Shown here one piece after another: positions 18,933-26,787 of a DNA stretch of 64,000 bases. The DNA lies in NCBI GenBank assembly GCA_014650415.1, contig BMUX01000008.1:126784-190783 (forward strand), read 5' to 3'. A model generated the notes under the pieces. The model searched no databases and was not told where the DNA came from. It saw only the letters and a program-made list of their open reading frames with translations. Numbering within the stretch: the first letter of the stretch is position 1; every line of letters starts with the position of its first letter. This DNA comes from Streptomyces spiroverticillatus. GTDB lineage: Bacteria; Actinomycetota; Actinomycetes; Streptomycetales; Streptomycetaceae. The translations under genes and the position numbers were made by a program.

Positions 18933-19102
18933 GGCCGCCCCCCCGGGGGCGGAACGGGCGGGCAAGGGGGCGGTACGCCCGATCCGGGCCCGCCCCGGTA
19001 CCGGTCCCTGCCCGCACCTTCCGTGCCGGGTGCGCTCGGCCCGGGGCCCTCGGGGCGCCTGCCCGTGCCGGGCACGTGAAGCCCCCGGCCCGCCGGGCCA
19101 AA

Positions 19103-19282
19103 GGGTCCCCAGCCCCGCCCCTTCACCTAAACCCGCAGGGGCATGGGACCGGTTCCGTGCGGGAGCGTCGTGGCTGAGCGCGCAGTTCCCCGCGCCCCTG
19201 AAGGGGCACGGATAAGCGGCCGGTCGTGCCCGCGCGGCGGAGCCGCACATCGAATACAGCCCCGCGCCCCTGACGGGGCACG
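19103..19282 (+). repeat. Dispersed intergenic repeat, copy B
   Basis: It holds CCGCCCCTTCACCTAAACCC, then GCGCAGTTCCCCGCGCCCCT, the same boxes as copies A and C. A second half (GCGGCGGAGCCGCAC ... CCCGCGCCCCTGACGGGGC) extends it to about 19282. It lies just upstream of the NodB-like gene. Confidence 0.8.
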
Positions 19283-19355
19283 GCAAGAGCGTGCCCGGCA
19301 CCGGAAGGTCGAGCCCGCGCACCCCCTGCCCGCAGCCGCCCGCACCCCGACCGAC

Positions 19356-20123
19356 ATGATGAGCACCATGAACCACCGCACCCGCACCACCCGCCTGCTC
19401 CTCGCCGCCGCCCTGCTGCCGCTGCTCACCTCGTGCGGCCTCACCGGGGTCCTGTCGCCCGCGGAGGTGCGGGGGGAGGCCGTCGACGACGGGAAGGCCG
19501 CGAGCGGGGCGGTCGACTGCGCCAAGGCGAAGTGCGTGGCGCTCACCTTCGACGGCGGTCCCAGCGCCCCCACGCCGAAGGCCCTCGACGTACTGAAGGA
19601 GCAGAAGGTGCCGGCGACCTTCTTCCTCCAGGGGAAGGGGCACACCGACACCTATCCGCAGACCGTGACCCGCATGGCGAAGGAAGGCCACGAGGTCGCG
19701 AACCACACCTGGTCGCACAAGAACCTCACCGAGCTGACCCCGGACCAGATCCGGGCCGAGATCGAGCCGGTGCAGAAGGACATCGAGAAGGCGACCGGCA
19801 AGGCCCCCACCCTGATGCGCCCGCCGGGCGGTGCCACCAGCAACGACGTCTCCGAAGTGCTCGGGGAGATGGGTCTTGCCCAGATCCTGTGGAGCGTCAC
19901 CGCGAAGGACTTCCAGGTCAAGGACCCGGCGGAGGTCAAGAAGCGGGTGCTGGAGCAGACCAAGCCGGACGGCATCATCCTGCTGCACGAGCGCTACCCC
20001 GGTACGATCCCCGCGCTCCCCGGCATCATCGGCGAGCTGCGCAAGCAGGGCTACACGTTCGTGACGGTCTCCCAGCTCATGTCCCCGGCGAAGCCCGAGG
20101 CCGGAGAGGTCTACCGCCCCTGA
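19356..20123 (+). CDS. NodB-domain polysaccharide deacetylase-like lipoprotein
   Basis: A 255-residue secreted protein. The signal peptide ends in a lipobox (LLPLLTSCGL). The NodB domain follows: motif 1 reads LTFDGGPS instead of TFDDGP, motif 2 is HEVANHTWSH, motif 3 reads RPPGGA instead of RPPYG, and motif 5 is IILLHE. The second Asp of motif 1, a metal ligand in the family, is Gly here, so activity may be altered. Starts at 19356, 19359 or 19368 are all possible and none has a clear ribosome site. It is divergent from msiK. Confidence 0.85.
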   Translation: MMSTMNHRTRTTRLLLAAALLPLLTSCGLTGVLSPAEVRGEAVDDGKAASGAVDCAKAKCVALTFDGGPSAPTPKALDVLKEQKVPATFFLQGKGHTDTYPQTVTRMAKEGHEVANHTWSHKNLTELTPDQIRAEIEPVQKDIEKATGKAPTLMRPPGGATSNDVSEVLGEMGLAQILWSVTAKDFQVKDPAEVKKRVLEQTKPDGIILLHERYPGTIPALPGIIGELRKQGYTFVTVSQLMSPAKPEAGEVYRP

Positions 20124-20133
20124 CCGGTGCGTG

Positions 20134-20760
20134 CTACCGGCGGGGGTCCCTGCGCATGCACCAGGTGCGGGGGCCGCCGTCGGGAAGCGGGACATCGGCC
20201 GTCACCGTGAAGCCGAGGGATTCGTAGAAGGCGACGTTGCGCGCGCTGGAGGTCTCCAGGAACGCCGCGTGCCCGGCGCGCTCGGCCGCCTCGATGCCGG
20301 GGACCAGCACCGCCCTGCCCAGACCCCGCCCCTGCGCCTCCGGGGCGACCGCCACCGTGCTGAGGAACCACACCGGCTCCTTCGGCCGGTGCGGCGCGAC
20401 GGCCTGCTCGGCGGACTCGAACGCATCGGCCCGGTCACCCGCCAACTCCCCGAGCTGCGCGCCCAGTTCGGCGAAGGCGGGGGACGGATCCCGGTCCGGA
20501 GTGGTCCACACCGCGACCGCGCGCCCCGCGTCCGCGACCCAGACCCGGCCGTAGACCATTCCGATGCGGGTCAGGGCCAGTTCCTGGAAGCGCCGGATGC
20601 GCTCCTGGTGTCCGTCGGCGGCGATCACGTGCCGGGTGAAGGGGTAGTCGGCGAAGGCCCGAGCGAGGGTGTCGACCGCGACGGTCACGTCGGCGTCGGT
20701 GAGAGGGCGTACGGAAGTGTGCTCTTGAGTGTGCTCATGGGGCTGCTGAGGCTCTGGCAT
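20134..20760 (-). CDS. GNAT-family N-acetyltransferase
   Basis: A 208-residue protein with the acetyl-CoA binding motif A (TVAVAPEAQGRGLGRAVL) and motif B (AAFLETSSARNVAFYESLGF). The N-terminal part (VRPLTDADVTVAVDTLARAF) matches the same group. The substrate is unknown. It lies 74 bases downstream of the SigJ-type sigma gene on the same strand and may be co-transcribed. Confidence 0.9.
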   Translation of the reverse strand: MPEPQQPHEHTQEHTSVRPLTDADVTVAVDTLARAFADYPFTRHVIAADGHQERIRRFQELALTRIGMVYGRVWVADAGRAVAVWTTPDRDPSPAFAELGAQLGELAGDRADAFESAEQAVAPHRPKEPVWFLSTVAVAPEAQGRGLGRAVLVPGIEAAERAGHAAFLETSSARNVAFYESLGFTVTADVPLPDGGPRTWCMRRDPRR

Positions 20761-20834
20761 GTCCGTTCAACGGACACGACCGCGACGGGGTTCCCGTACG
20801 GCGCGGGCCCGGCGGGCCAGGTCCCGGTTCCTGG

Positions 20835-21731
20835 TCAGCGCCGCCACGGCAGGTCCATCCGCGCGAGCGTGGCAGGGTCGGTCACCGTCCTGATGGCGGT
20901 GATCCTGCCGTCGGTGACCGTGAACGCCACCACCGAGCGCGGGGTGCCGTCCGCGTGCCGGGCCAGGATTCCCGGAAGTCCGCCGACCAGCACCTCCAGT
21001 CCCTCCGCCGCGCCCCTCGCGCCCAGTTGCGCGCCCGCGGCGACCTTCGTCGCGCCCAGCGAGACGACGGGGCCGTCCGGGGTCTCCACGGTCAGCTCCA
21101 CCTCGGGGTCCAGCAGCCGCAGCAACTCCTCGAAGTCGCCCCGGCGGGCCGCCGCCAGGAAGGCCCGGACCACCTCGCGCCGCTCCCGCCCGGCGCCCGC
21201 CGGCCGTTCGCCGTCCCGGACCTTCCGGCGGGCCCGGCTGGCGAGCATCTTCGTCGCGTCCGGGGACTTGCCCAGGATCTGGGCCATCTCCCCGAACGGC
21301 ACCCCGAACAGGTCGTGCAGCACGAACGCGAGCCGCTCGCCCGGCCCGAGCGAATCCAGTACGACCAGCAGCGCCAGCCCGACCGAGTCGGCGAGCAGCG
21401 CATCGTCCTCGGGGGCAGGACCTTCGTCGAGGGTCACCAGCAGATCCGCCACGCCGTCGTCGTACGAGGCCTCCAGCCGGGCCTGCCGGGAGCGCAGCAC
21501 GTCCAGGCTGATCCGGCCGACCACCGTGGTCAGCCACCCGGCCAGGTTGTGAATGGTCGCCGCGTCCGGGCGGGAGAGCCGCAGCCAGGCCTCCTGCACC
21601 ACGTCCTCGGCGTCGGCGTGCGAGCCGAGCATGCGGTGCGCGACCGCGCGCAGCCGGTCGCGCTCGGCCTCGAAGAGTTCGGCCATCGGGTCTCGCGGGC
21701 CGATCTGGCTCATCTGGTTCATCTGGCTCAT
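20835..21731 (-). CDS. sigJ: ECF41/SigJ-type sigma factor
   Basis: A 298-residue sigma factor. Region 2 covers RDRLRAVAHRMLGSHADAED and VVQEAWLRL. Region 4 covers LGPGERLAFVLHDLFGVPFG with a SPDATKMLASRARRKV helix. A C-terminal SnoaL-like domain of about 110 residues (VVRAFLAAARRGDFEELLRL ... ) is fused. This architecture defines ECF41-type sigma factors, in which the fused domain replaces an anti-sigma factor. In the family they usually neighbour carboxymuconolactone decarboxylase or oxidoreductase genes, as here. The N-terminus has a short MSQMNQMSQ repeat. Confidence 0.9.
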   Translation of the reverse strand: MSQMNQMSQIGPRDPMAELFEAERDRLRAVAHRMLGSHADAEDVVQEAWLRLSRPDAATIHNLAGWLTTVVGRISLDVLRSRQARLEASYDDGVADLLVTLDEGPAPEDDALLADSVGLALLVVLDSLGPGERLAFVLHDLFGVPFGEMAQILGKSPDATKMLASRARRKVRDGERPAGAGRERREVVRAFLAAARRGDFEELLRLLDPEVELTVETPDGPVVSLGATKVAAGAQLGARGAAEGLEVLVGGLPGILARHADGTPRSVVAFTVTDGRITAIRTVTDPATLARMDLPWRR

Positions 21732-21733
21732 CC

Positions 21734-21760
21734 GGTTACCTTCCTCGGCGCTGTTCCGTC
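21734..21760 (+). promoter_or_regulatory. ECF-type promoter of the AhpD-like gene
   Basis: GGTTACC (21734-21740), 16 bases, then CGTC (21757-21760). An identical arrangement on the other strand serves the sigma gene. The -35 lies 3 bases upstream of the sigma gene's ATG. The spacing and -10 agree with the ECF41 promoter type as I recall it (TGTCACA / CGTC). Confidence 0.6.
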
Positions 21761-21768
21761 ATGGGGAT

Positions 21769-21795
21769 GACGAGCCCGAGTGGGCACAGGTAACC
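21769..21795 (-). promoter_or_regulatory. ECF-type promoter of the sigJ-like gene
   Basis: On the minus strand GGTTACC (21795-21789), 16 bases, then CGTC (21772-21769), the mirror image of the plus-strand promoter. The two -10 boxes form the dyad CGTCATGGGGATGACG (21757-21772). This points to autoregulation by the sigma factor. Confidence 0.6.
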
Positions 21796-21815
21796 GACGA
21801 CGAGGAGCAGGACAG

Positions 21816-23459
21816 ATGGAATCACGTGGCGGCGTACGGATGAAGAGCCCGACCAACCCGGACCTGATCACCGGAATCCAGCACTTGTACAAGGTCATCC
21901 ACTCCGCCGGGGTGGACGGCAAGCTGCTGGCCCTGGTCCACCTGCGCACCAGCCAGATCAACGGGTGCAGCCCCTGCATCCACGCCACCGTCCAGGCGGC
22001 GACGAAGGCAGGGGAGAGCGCCGAGCGGCTGCACCACGTGGTCGCCTGGTGCGAGACGCCCTTCTTCACCGAGGAGGAGCGGGCGGCCCTCGCCCTCGCG
22101 GAGGCGGTGACCCGGATCCAGGACGGCGCGCCGGGCGTGACCGACGAGATCGGGGACGCGGCGGCCGACCACTTCACCGAGGAGCAGTTGGGTGCGATCA
22201 CCCTGGAGATCTCGCTGACCAACCTCTTCAACCGGCTCAACCACACCGTCCGGGAGCAGGCCGGCAAGACCTGGCGAACGGGCGGGTGGCGGCCCCCGGC
22301 CGACCGGGGGCCGCCGCACCTCACACTTCGCGGGGCTGCGTCGTCGTACGGCATGAGAACGCAGATCACACAGGAGGCACCCGTGAAGATTCTCGTGGCA
22401 GGCGCCGGATACGCCGGCACTCTCGCGGCGAACCGGCTGGCCAAGAAGGTGCCGGAGGCGCAGATCACCGTCGTCAATCCGCGCCCCGACTTCGTGGAGC
22501 GCGTCCGTCTTCATCAGCAGATCGCGGGCACGGGGAAGGTCACCACACCCCTGGCCGAGATGCTGCACCCCGGCATCCGCTCCCGGCTCGCCGCCGTGAC
22601 GAAGATCGGCGACGGCACGGCGACCCTGGACACCGGCGAGTCTGTCGACTTCGACCATCTGGTCCTGGCCGTGGGGAGTACGGTCACGCCGTTGCCCGGC
22701 ACCGTCCCCGTGGGCACCTGGGAGGGTGCGGAGAACGCCCGCGCCCGGCTCGCGGCCCTGCCCGCCGGGGCGAAGGTCACCGTGATCGGCACGGGGGCGA
22801 CCGGCGTCGAGACCGCCGCCGAGGTCGCCGAGGGGCGTCCCGACCTGGACGTACGGCTGGTGGGGAACCGGCTCGTCGCCTCGTTCTCCGACGGGGCGCG
22901 CCGCCGGGTGCGCGCCGGGCTCGAGCGACTGAAGGTCTCCGTCCGGGAGGACACGGTGACCGAAGTGGGGCCCGACGAGGTCCGGTTGGCGTCGGGCGGG
23001 GTCCTGGCCTGCGACCTCACCCTGTGGGGCGTCCTCGGGACCATTCCCGACCTGGCCGCCCGCAGCGGGCTCGACGTCGACGGCAGCGGACGCGTCCTCG
23101 TCGACCCGTATCTGCGCAGCGTGAGCGACCCGCGGATCCTCGCCGTCGGCGACTGCGCCGCCGTGCCGGGCTCGCGCGCCGCCTGCCAGACGGCCGGACC
23201 GCAGGGCGCCCACGCGGCGGACACCCTGGCCCGGCTGATCCGGGGGCGCGAGCCGCGACCGTACTCCATGGGGTACTTCGGTACGGGACTCTCGCTCGGC
23301 CGCTCCGACGGCGTGATCCAGCTGTCCCGGCGCGACGACGGCGCACGGCGCCAGTACCTCGCGGGCCGCACGGCGGCGGTGGTCAAGGAGGGCGTGACGC
23401 GAGGTGTCAGGCACGGTGCCCGCACCGCCGCGATCGTCTGGCTCCCGGGGCCCAAGTGA
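21816..23459 (+). CDS. AhpD-like protein in frame with FAD oxidoreductase
   Basis: A 547-codon open frame. The first ~165 residues form an AhpD/carboxymuconolactone-decarboxylase domain with LVHLRTSQINGCSPCIHATV (the CX2C plus His pattern) and LEISLTNLFNRLNHT. About 25 residues of linker follow, coded by a hairpin and a promoter-like site. The frame then continues without a stop into a complete FAD oxidoreductase, which also has its own GTG. A codon CGA after KTW is one transition from TGA, so a lost stop is possible. The product may be a true fusion, or mostly separate proteins. GAGGAGCAGG precedes the ATG. Confidence 0.65.
   Translation: MESRGGVRMKSPTNPDLITGIQHLYKVIHSAGVDGKLLALVHLRTSQINGCSPCIHATVQAATKAGESAERLHHVVAWCETPFFTEEERAALALAEAVTRIQDGAPGVTDEIGDAAADHFTEEQLGAITLEISLTNLFNRLNHTVREQAGKTWRTGGWRPPADRGPPHLTLRGAASSYGMRTQITQEAPVKILVAGAGYAGTLAANRLAKKVPEAQITVVNPRPDFVERVRLHQQIAGTGKVTTPLAEMLHPGIRSRLAAVTKIGDGTATLDTGESVDFDHLVLAVGSTVTPLPGTVPVGTWEGAENARARLAALPAGAKVTVIGTGATGVETAAEVAEGRPDLDVRLVGNRLVASFSDGARRRVRAGLERLKVSVREDTVTEVGPDEVRLASGGVLACDLTLWGVLGTIPDLAARSGLDVDGSGRVLVDPYLRSVSDPRILAVGDCAAVPGSRAACQTAGPQGAHAADTLARLIRGREPRPYSMGYFGTGLSLGRSDGVIQLSRRDDGARRQYLAGRTAAVVKEGVTRGVRHGARTAAIVWLPGPK
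22288..22315. terminator. Hairpin inside the AhpD-oxidoreductase linker
   Basis: A perfect 12-bp inverted repeat (GGCGGCCCCCGG / CCGGGGGCCGCC) with a CCGA loop. It has terminator strength but is embedded in an open frame. It stands where the AhpD gene would be expected to end. Confidence 0.5.
22319..22345 (+). promoter_or_regulatory. ECF-type promoter before the oxidoreductase
   Basis: CCTCACA (22319-22325), 16 bases, then CGTC (22342-22345). The -35 shares TCACA with the recalled ECF41 consensus and the spacer equals that of the divergent pair. The oxidoreductase GTG is 38 bases after the -10 box. Confidence 0.5.
22383..23459 (+). CDS. FAD-dependent pyridine-nucleotide oxidoreductase
   Basis: A 358-residue NDH-2/AIF-like flavoprotein. 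It has the N-terminal FAD site (VAGAGYAGTLAANRL), a second dinucleotide site (VIGTGATGVETAAEV) and the FAD-closing motif (RILAVGDCAAV). The GTG at 22383 has a perfect AGGAGG seven bases upstream, so this is a genuine internal start, even though the AhpD-like frame upstream is continuous with it. In ECF41 loci such oxidoreductases are typical sigma-factor targets. Likely role: redox reaction linked to NAD(P)H, substrate unknown. Confidence 0.9.
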   Translation: MKILVAGAGYAGTLAANRLAKKVPEAQITVVNPRPDFVERVRLHQQIAGTGKVTTPLAEMLHPGIRSRLAAVTKIGDGTATLDTGESVDFDHLVLAVGSTVTPLPGTVPVGTWEGAENARARLAALPAGAKVTVIGTGATGVETAAEVAEGRPDLDVRLVGNRLVASFSDGARRRVRAGLERLKVSVREDTVTEVGPDEVRLASGGVLACDLTLWGVLGTIPDLAARSGLDVDGSGRVLVDPYLRSVSDPRILAVGDCAAVPGSRAACQTAGPQGAHAADTLARLIRGREPRPYSMGYFGTGLSLGRSDGVIQLSRRDDGARRQYLAGRTAAVVKEGVTRGVRHGARTAAIVWLPGPK

Positions 23460-23477
23460 CCGCCGTCGTAAGGTTGT

Positions 23478-23942
23478 TCAGTCGAGGCAGAACTCGTTGC
23501 CCTCGACGTCCTGCATGTTCTGGCACGACTCGTTGTACTCGTCCGCCAGCAGCAGCGTGCCGCGGGTGGCACCCAGCGCCTCCAGCCGTACGCATTCGGC
23601 CTCCAGTGCGGCCAGCCGCTCCTCGCCCACCAGTCCGGTGCCGACCCGCACGTCGATGTGCACGCGGTTCTTGACCGCCTTGCCCTCGGGCACCCGCTGG
23701 AAGTACATCCGCGGCCGCACCCCCGTCGGGTCCTGGCAGACGAACCCGGCCAACGGACCGTCGGCCGGCAACGAGGCCTTGTACGCGTCCCAGTCGGCGA
23801 AGCCCTCCGGCGGCGCGGGCACGACGTACCCCAGGACCTCGCACCAGAAGCGGGCGACGCGTTCGGGGTCGGCGCAGTCGAAGGTGATCTGGAAGTTCCT
23901 GATCTCCGGCGCCGCGGAGTTCTTGATCTCTGTCGTCGTCAT
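23478..23942 (-). CDS. VOC/glyoxalase-like protein
   Basis: A 154-residue vicinal-oxygen-chelate fold protein. It contains IRNFQITFDCADPERVARFW, the first beta-alpha-beta module, and VHIDVRVG, RLEALGATRG and MQDVEGNEFCLD in the second. The form is that of the short Glyoxalase_6-like proteins common in actinomycetes. The metal and substrate are unknown. It is convergent with the FAD oxidoreductase gene (18 bases between stops). Confidence 0.9.
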   Translation of the reverse strand: MTTTEIKNSAAPEIRNFQITFDCADPERVARFWCEVLGYVVPAPPEGFADWDAYKASLPADGPLAGFVCQDPTGVRPRMYFQRVPEGKAVKNRVHIDVRVGTGLVGEERLAALEAECVRLEALGATRGTLLLADEYNESCQNMQDVEGNEFCLD

Positions 23943-24000
23943 CGCGTCATCGTAGAGGGGGGAGTTGACGGACCCCGGTGCGGGGCGGTCTGCGCGTCCG

Positions 24001-26787
24001 TCAGGGCTCCGGAGCCAGCAGGGCCGGGATGTGGCGGAGCTGGGTGCGGTCGGGGACGGCGAGTTTCGCGTACGCGTTGGAGAGGTGGTAGCCGACCGTG
24101 CGCGGGCTCAGATGGAGGCGGGCGGCGATCTCCTTGTTGGTGTGGCCGCGCGCCGCGTGACGGCTGATCCGCCACTCCTGGTGGGTCAGGCCCAGGCGGG
24201 CGGGGGAGGAGGGGCGGTCGTGGGCGAGTTCGCGTTCGGCGCGGGCCTGCCAGGGGGTCGCGCCGAGCGAGGCGAAGATCGTACGGGCCGCTTCGAGCGC
24301 CGTACGCGCCTGTGACCTGCGGCGCAGACGGCGCAGGCACTCGCCGTGCAGGAGGTGCGCGCGGGCCAGGTTGAACGGGCGGTGCGGAGTGCGGGTCGCC
24401 TCGGCCCGTACCGCCAGGGCGAGATGGGGGAGTGCGGCCTCCCGGTCGTCGGCGAGCAGCGCCCGGATGCGGTGCGCGGTGGCCCGGGCGGTGCCGGTGT
24501 CCGGTCCCGTGCGGTCGGCGCCGGCCGCGTACGCGGTGCAGAAGGCGCGGACCTCCTCGACGCGCCCGGCGAGCGCCGCCGCCTCCGCCACGTCAGCCGC
24601 GACCAGGGCGGCCGTCGGCGGATGGGCCGCCGGGCCCTGCTCGGCGATGACCGGCAGCCAGTGGTCCAGGGCCTGCGAGGGGCGGCCGAGACCGAGTTCG
24701 AGCAGGGCGAGGGCGGTGTGCGCGAGCGCGGTCATGAAGGCGCGCGGGTGCGGAGACAGCAGCCGCAGCCCGGTGCTGACGTGGCGGCGGGCGTCCTGTT
24801 CGGCCCCGTGCAGGGCGGCCAGCCAGCCGAGGCCGATCTCCCCGGCGCCCTGGAGGGCCACCAGGTCGTGCTCCCGGGCCAGTTGGACGGACTCCCGCAG
24901 GTGGGCGTCGGCCCGCCCCCACTGGCCGGAGAGGATCTCGGTGGCGGCCAGGTCGGTGAGGACCTCCGGCAACTGGGCCAACGACGCGCCCGAGCGCCGC
25001 AGTTGGCCCGCCTTGTGCACGTAGGCGTCGGCGGCCAGGTCCTCGGTGTCGGTGGACACCGCGTGGTGCGAGGGTACGGGTCCCAGGTCGAGACCGGTGT
25101 CGTGCGGCGGGCGCCGCAGCCGCGAGCGCGGCCAGTCGTCGTGCGACGCGGGTGTGGGTACGGAGTCCAGGCTCAGCCGGATGCGCTGGTGGAGCTCCGC
25201 GGCGAGGTCCGCGTGCCCGGCGAGGGCGGGGAGGTCCTGTGCGAGGGCGGCGATGCCCGCGAAGTCGCCCTGCGACCACAGGGCCCGCACGGCCAGGTGC
25301 AGGGCACCGCACGTGTACTCGGGGTCGGTGGGGGCCAGCAGCCGGGCCGCCTCCACGGCCAGCCGGGCGGCCCGCGCCGCCGAGCCGCCGAAGAACTCCG
25401 TCAGCCCGTGCAGGGCCAGCATCCGGCCCCGTACCGGCGGGGCGGCAACGGCCGGATCGACCCGCGACAGCAGCTCGCGCACCTGGCGCACGTCGCCCGC
25501 CAGCCACGCGGCGTGCGCCGCCTTCGCCAGCCTTACGGTGCGGTCGGCCGGTTCGGTGGAGAGTTCGGCCGCCCGCACCAGCGCCTGGAGGGCGGCGTGC
25601 GGGGCGCCGCGCTCCAGGCACTGCCCGGCCTGCTCCTGGAGGGCGGCGGCGACGTCGTCGTCCGGGTCGGTGAGGACCGCCGCCCGGTGCCAGGTCCGCC
25701 GTTCCGCCGTGGTGACCTCGGCGAGTGCCCGGTGGGTGAGCATCCGGCGGACCGGGCCCGCCTCCTCGTACACGGTCTGCTGGAGCAGTGGGTGGCGGAA
25801 CTCCGTGCGGCCCCGGTCGAAGCGCAGCACCCCGGCGGTGAACGCCTCGTCCAGGCCGCGCACGTCCAGGTCCAGGAGTGCGGCCGCCTCCAGGAGGACC
25901 TCCAGGGATTCGTGCTGTCCGGCGGCGGCCAGCAGGAGCATGCCCTGGGCGGGGGCGGACAGTTGGCGGACCTCGTGGGAGAACGCCTGCCCGACCGGCA
26001 GCGGACCGGTGGAGGAGGACGCGGCGACCGTCCGCACGGTCTCGACCAGGGCCAGCGGATTGCCCCGTGCCGTGCGCAGGACGCGCTCCACCGTCGCGGG
26101 ATCCGCGGCGGGCAGGTGGTGGGCCACGACCTCGCGCGACTGGGCGTCGGTGAGCGGCGGCAGGACGTACTGGCGCAGACCGGCGCGGTCGCCCAGGTGA
26201 CGCATGCCGGGGCGGGCCGTGAGGACGGCGGCCACCGGGTGCTTGTGCAGCCGCCGCAGGGCGAACAGCAGCGCGTCGCACGAATCGCTGTCCAGCCACT
26301 GGAGGTCGTCGACGAGCAGCAGCACCGGGCGGTCCTGCGCGAGCAGATGCAGGAGCTGGAAGAGGGCGGTGGCGACCGGATAGCGCTCGGCCCGCCCGGT
26401 TTCGATGCCGAGCGCGCACTCCAGCGCGGCCCGGCCGGCCGGGGGCAGCCGGTGCAGCTCCGTGGTGTGCGGCCACAGGAGTTCGTGCAGGCCCGAGTAC
26501 GGCAGGCGGCTCTCCGCTAGGGTGCCCCGGCACTGGAGGACGGCGGTGCCGCCGGCCGCGAGGTGCGCGGCGCGGTCCAGGAGGGTCGTCTTGCCCGACC
26601 CGGGATCGCCGACGAACAGGAGGCCGCCGCCGGTGCCTTGCGGCGGCTGGTCCTGCGACAGCTGGTCCTGCGACGGCTGATCCTGCGGCGGCTGATCCGC
26701 TGACGCCTGGTCCTCCGGCGTCCTGTCCGTGGACGCGCCGGAGAGGAGCCGGCGTACCGCGTCCAGCTCCGTCATTCTTCCGATCAT
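24001..26787 (-). CDS. LAL-family LuxR regulator, first copy
   Basis: A 928-residue large ATP-binding LuxR regulator. Walker A is GDPGSGKTT (residues 60-68) and Walker B is VLLLVDDLQWLD. A long helical (TPR-like) middle follows, and the C-terminal LuxR helix-turn-helix is GHTNKEIAARLHLSPRTVGY. Residues 24-50 just before Walker A are a Gln/Asp/Pro tandem repeat (QDQPSQDQ). The ATG at 26787 is chosen because MIGRMTELDAV matches the usual LAL start. It is divergent from a GMC oxidoreductase gene, and a second LAL-GMC pair lies 9 kb away. Confidence 0.9.
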   Translation of the reverse strand: MIGRMTELDAVRRLLSGASTDRTPEDQASADQPPQDQPSQDQLSQDQPPQGTGGGLLFVGDPGSGKTTLLDRAAHLAAGGTAVLQCRGTLAESRLPYSGLHELLWPHTTELHRLPPAGRAALECALGIETGRAERYPVATALFQLLHLLAQDRPVLLLVDDLQWLDSDSCDALLFALRRLHKHPVAAVLTARPGMRHLGDRAGLRQYVLPPLTDAQSREVVAHHLPAADPATVERVLRTARGNPLALVETVRTVAASSSTGPLPVGQAFSHEVRQLSAPAQGMLLLAAAGQHESLEVLLEAAALLDLDVRGLDEAFTAGVLRFDRGRTEFRHPLLQQTVYEEAGPVRRMLTHRALAEVTTAERRTWHRAAVLTDPDDDVAAALQEQAGQCLERGAPHAALQALVRAAELSTEPADRTVRLAKAAHAAWLAGDVRQVRELLSRVDPAVAAPPVRGRMLALHGLTEFFGGSAARAARLAVEAARLLAPTDPEYTCGALHLAVRALWSQGDFAGIAALAQDLPALAGHADLAAELHQRIRLSLDSVPTPASHDDWPRSRLRRPPHDTGLDLGPVPSHHAVSTDTEDLAADAYVHKAGQLRRSGASLAQLPEVLTDLAATEILSGQWGRADAHLRESVQLAREHDLVALQGAGEIGLGWLAALHGAEQDARRHVSTGLRLLSPHPRAFMTALAHTALALLELGLGRPSQALDHWLPVIAEQGPAAHPPTAALVAADVAEAAALAGRVEEVRAFCTAYAAGADRTGPDTGTARATAHRIRALLADDREAALPHLALAVRAEATRTPHRPFNLARAHLLHGECLRRLRRRSQARTALEAARTIFASLGATPWQARAERELAHDRPSSPARLGLTHQEWRISRHAARGHTNKEIAARLHLSPRTVGYHLSNAYAKLAVPDRTQLRHIPALLAPEP
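26638..26718 (-). repeat. In-frame 15-base repeat coding QDQ units
   Basis: About five 15-base units of the CTGGTCCTGCGA / CTGATCCTGCGG kind encode (S/P)QDQ(P/L) pentapeptides. They lie between the N-terminal helix and Walker A of the first LAL regulator. Confidence 0.8.

Larger units (their letters stand above)
18629..19355. other. 727-base divergent intergenic region
   Basis: No gene is seen. From left to right it holds the msiK-like promoter (18723-18751), a tract of G-runs on the minus strand (18893-18932), and repeat copy B (19103-19282). The divergent NodB-like gene starts at 19356. Confidence 0.6.
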
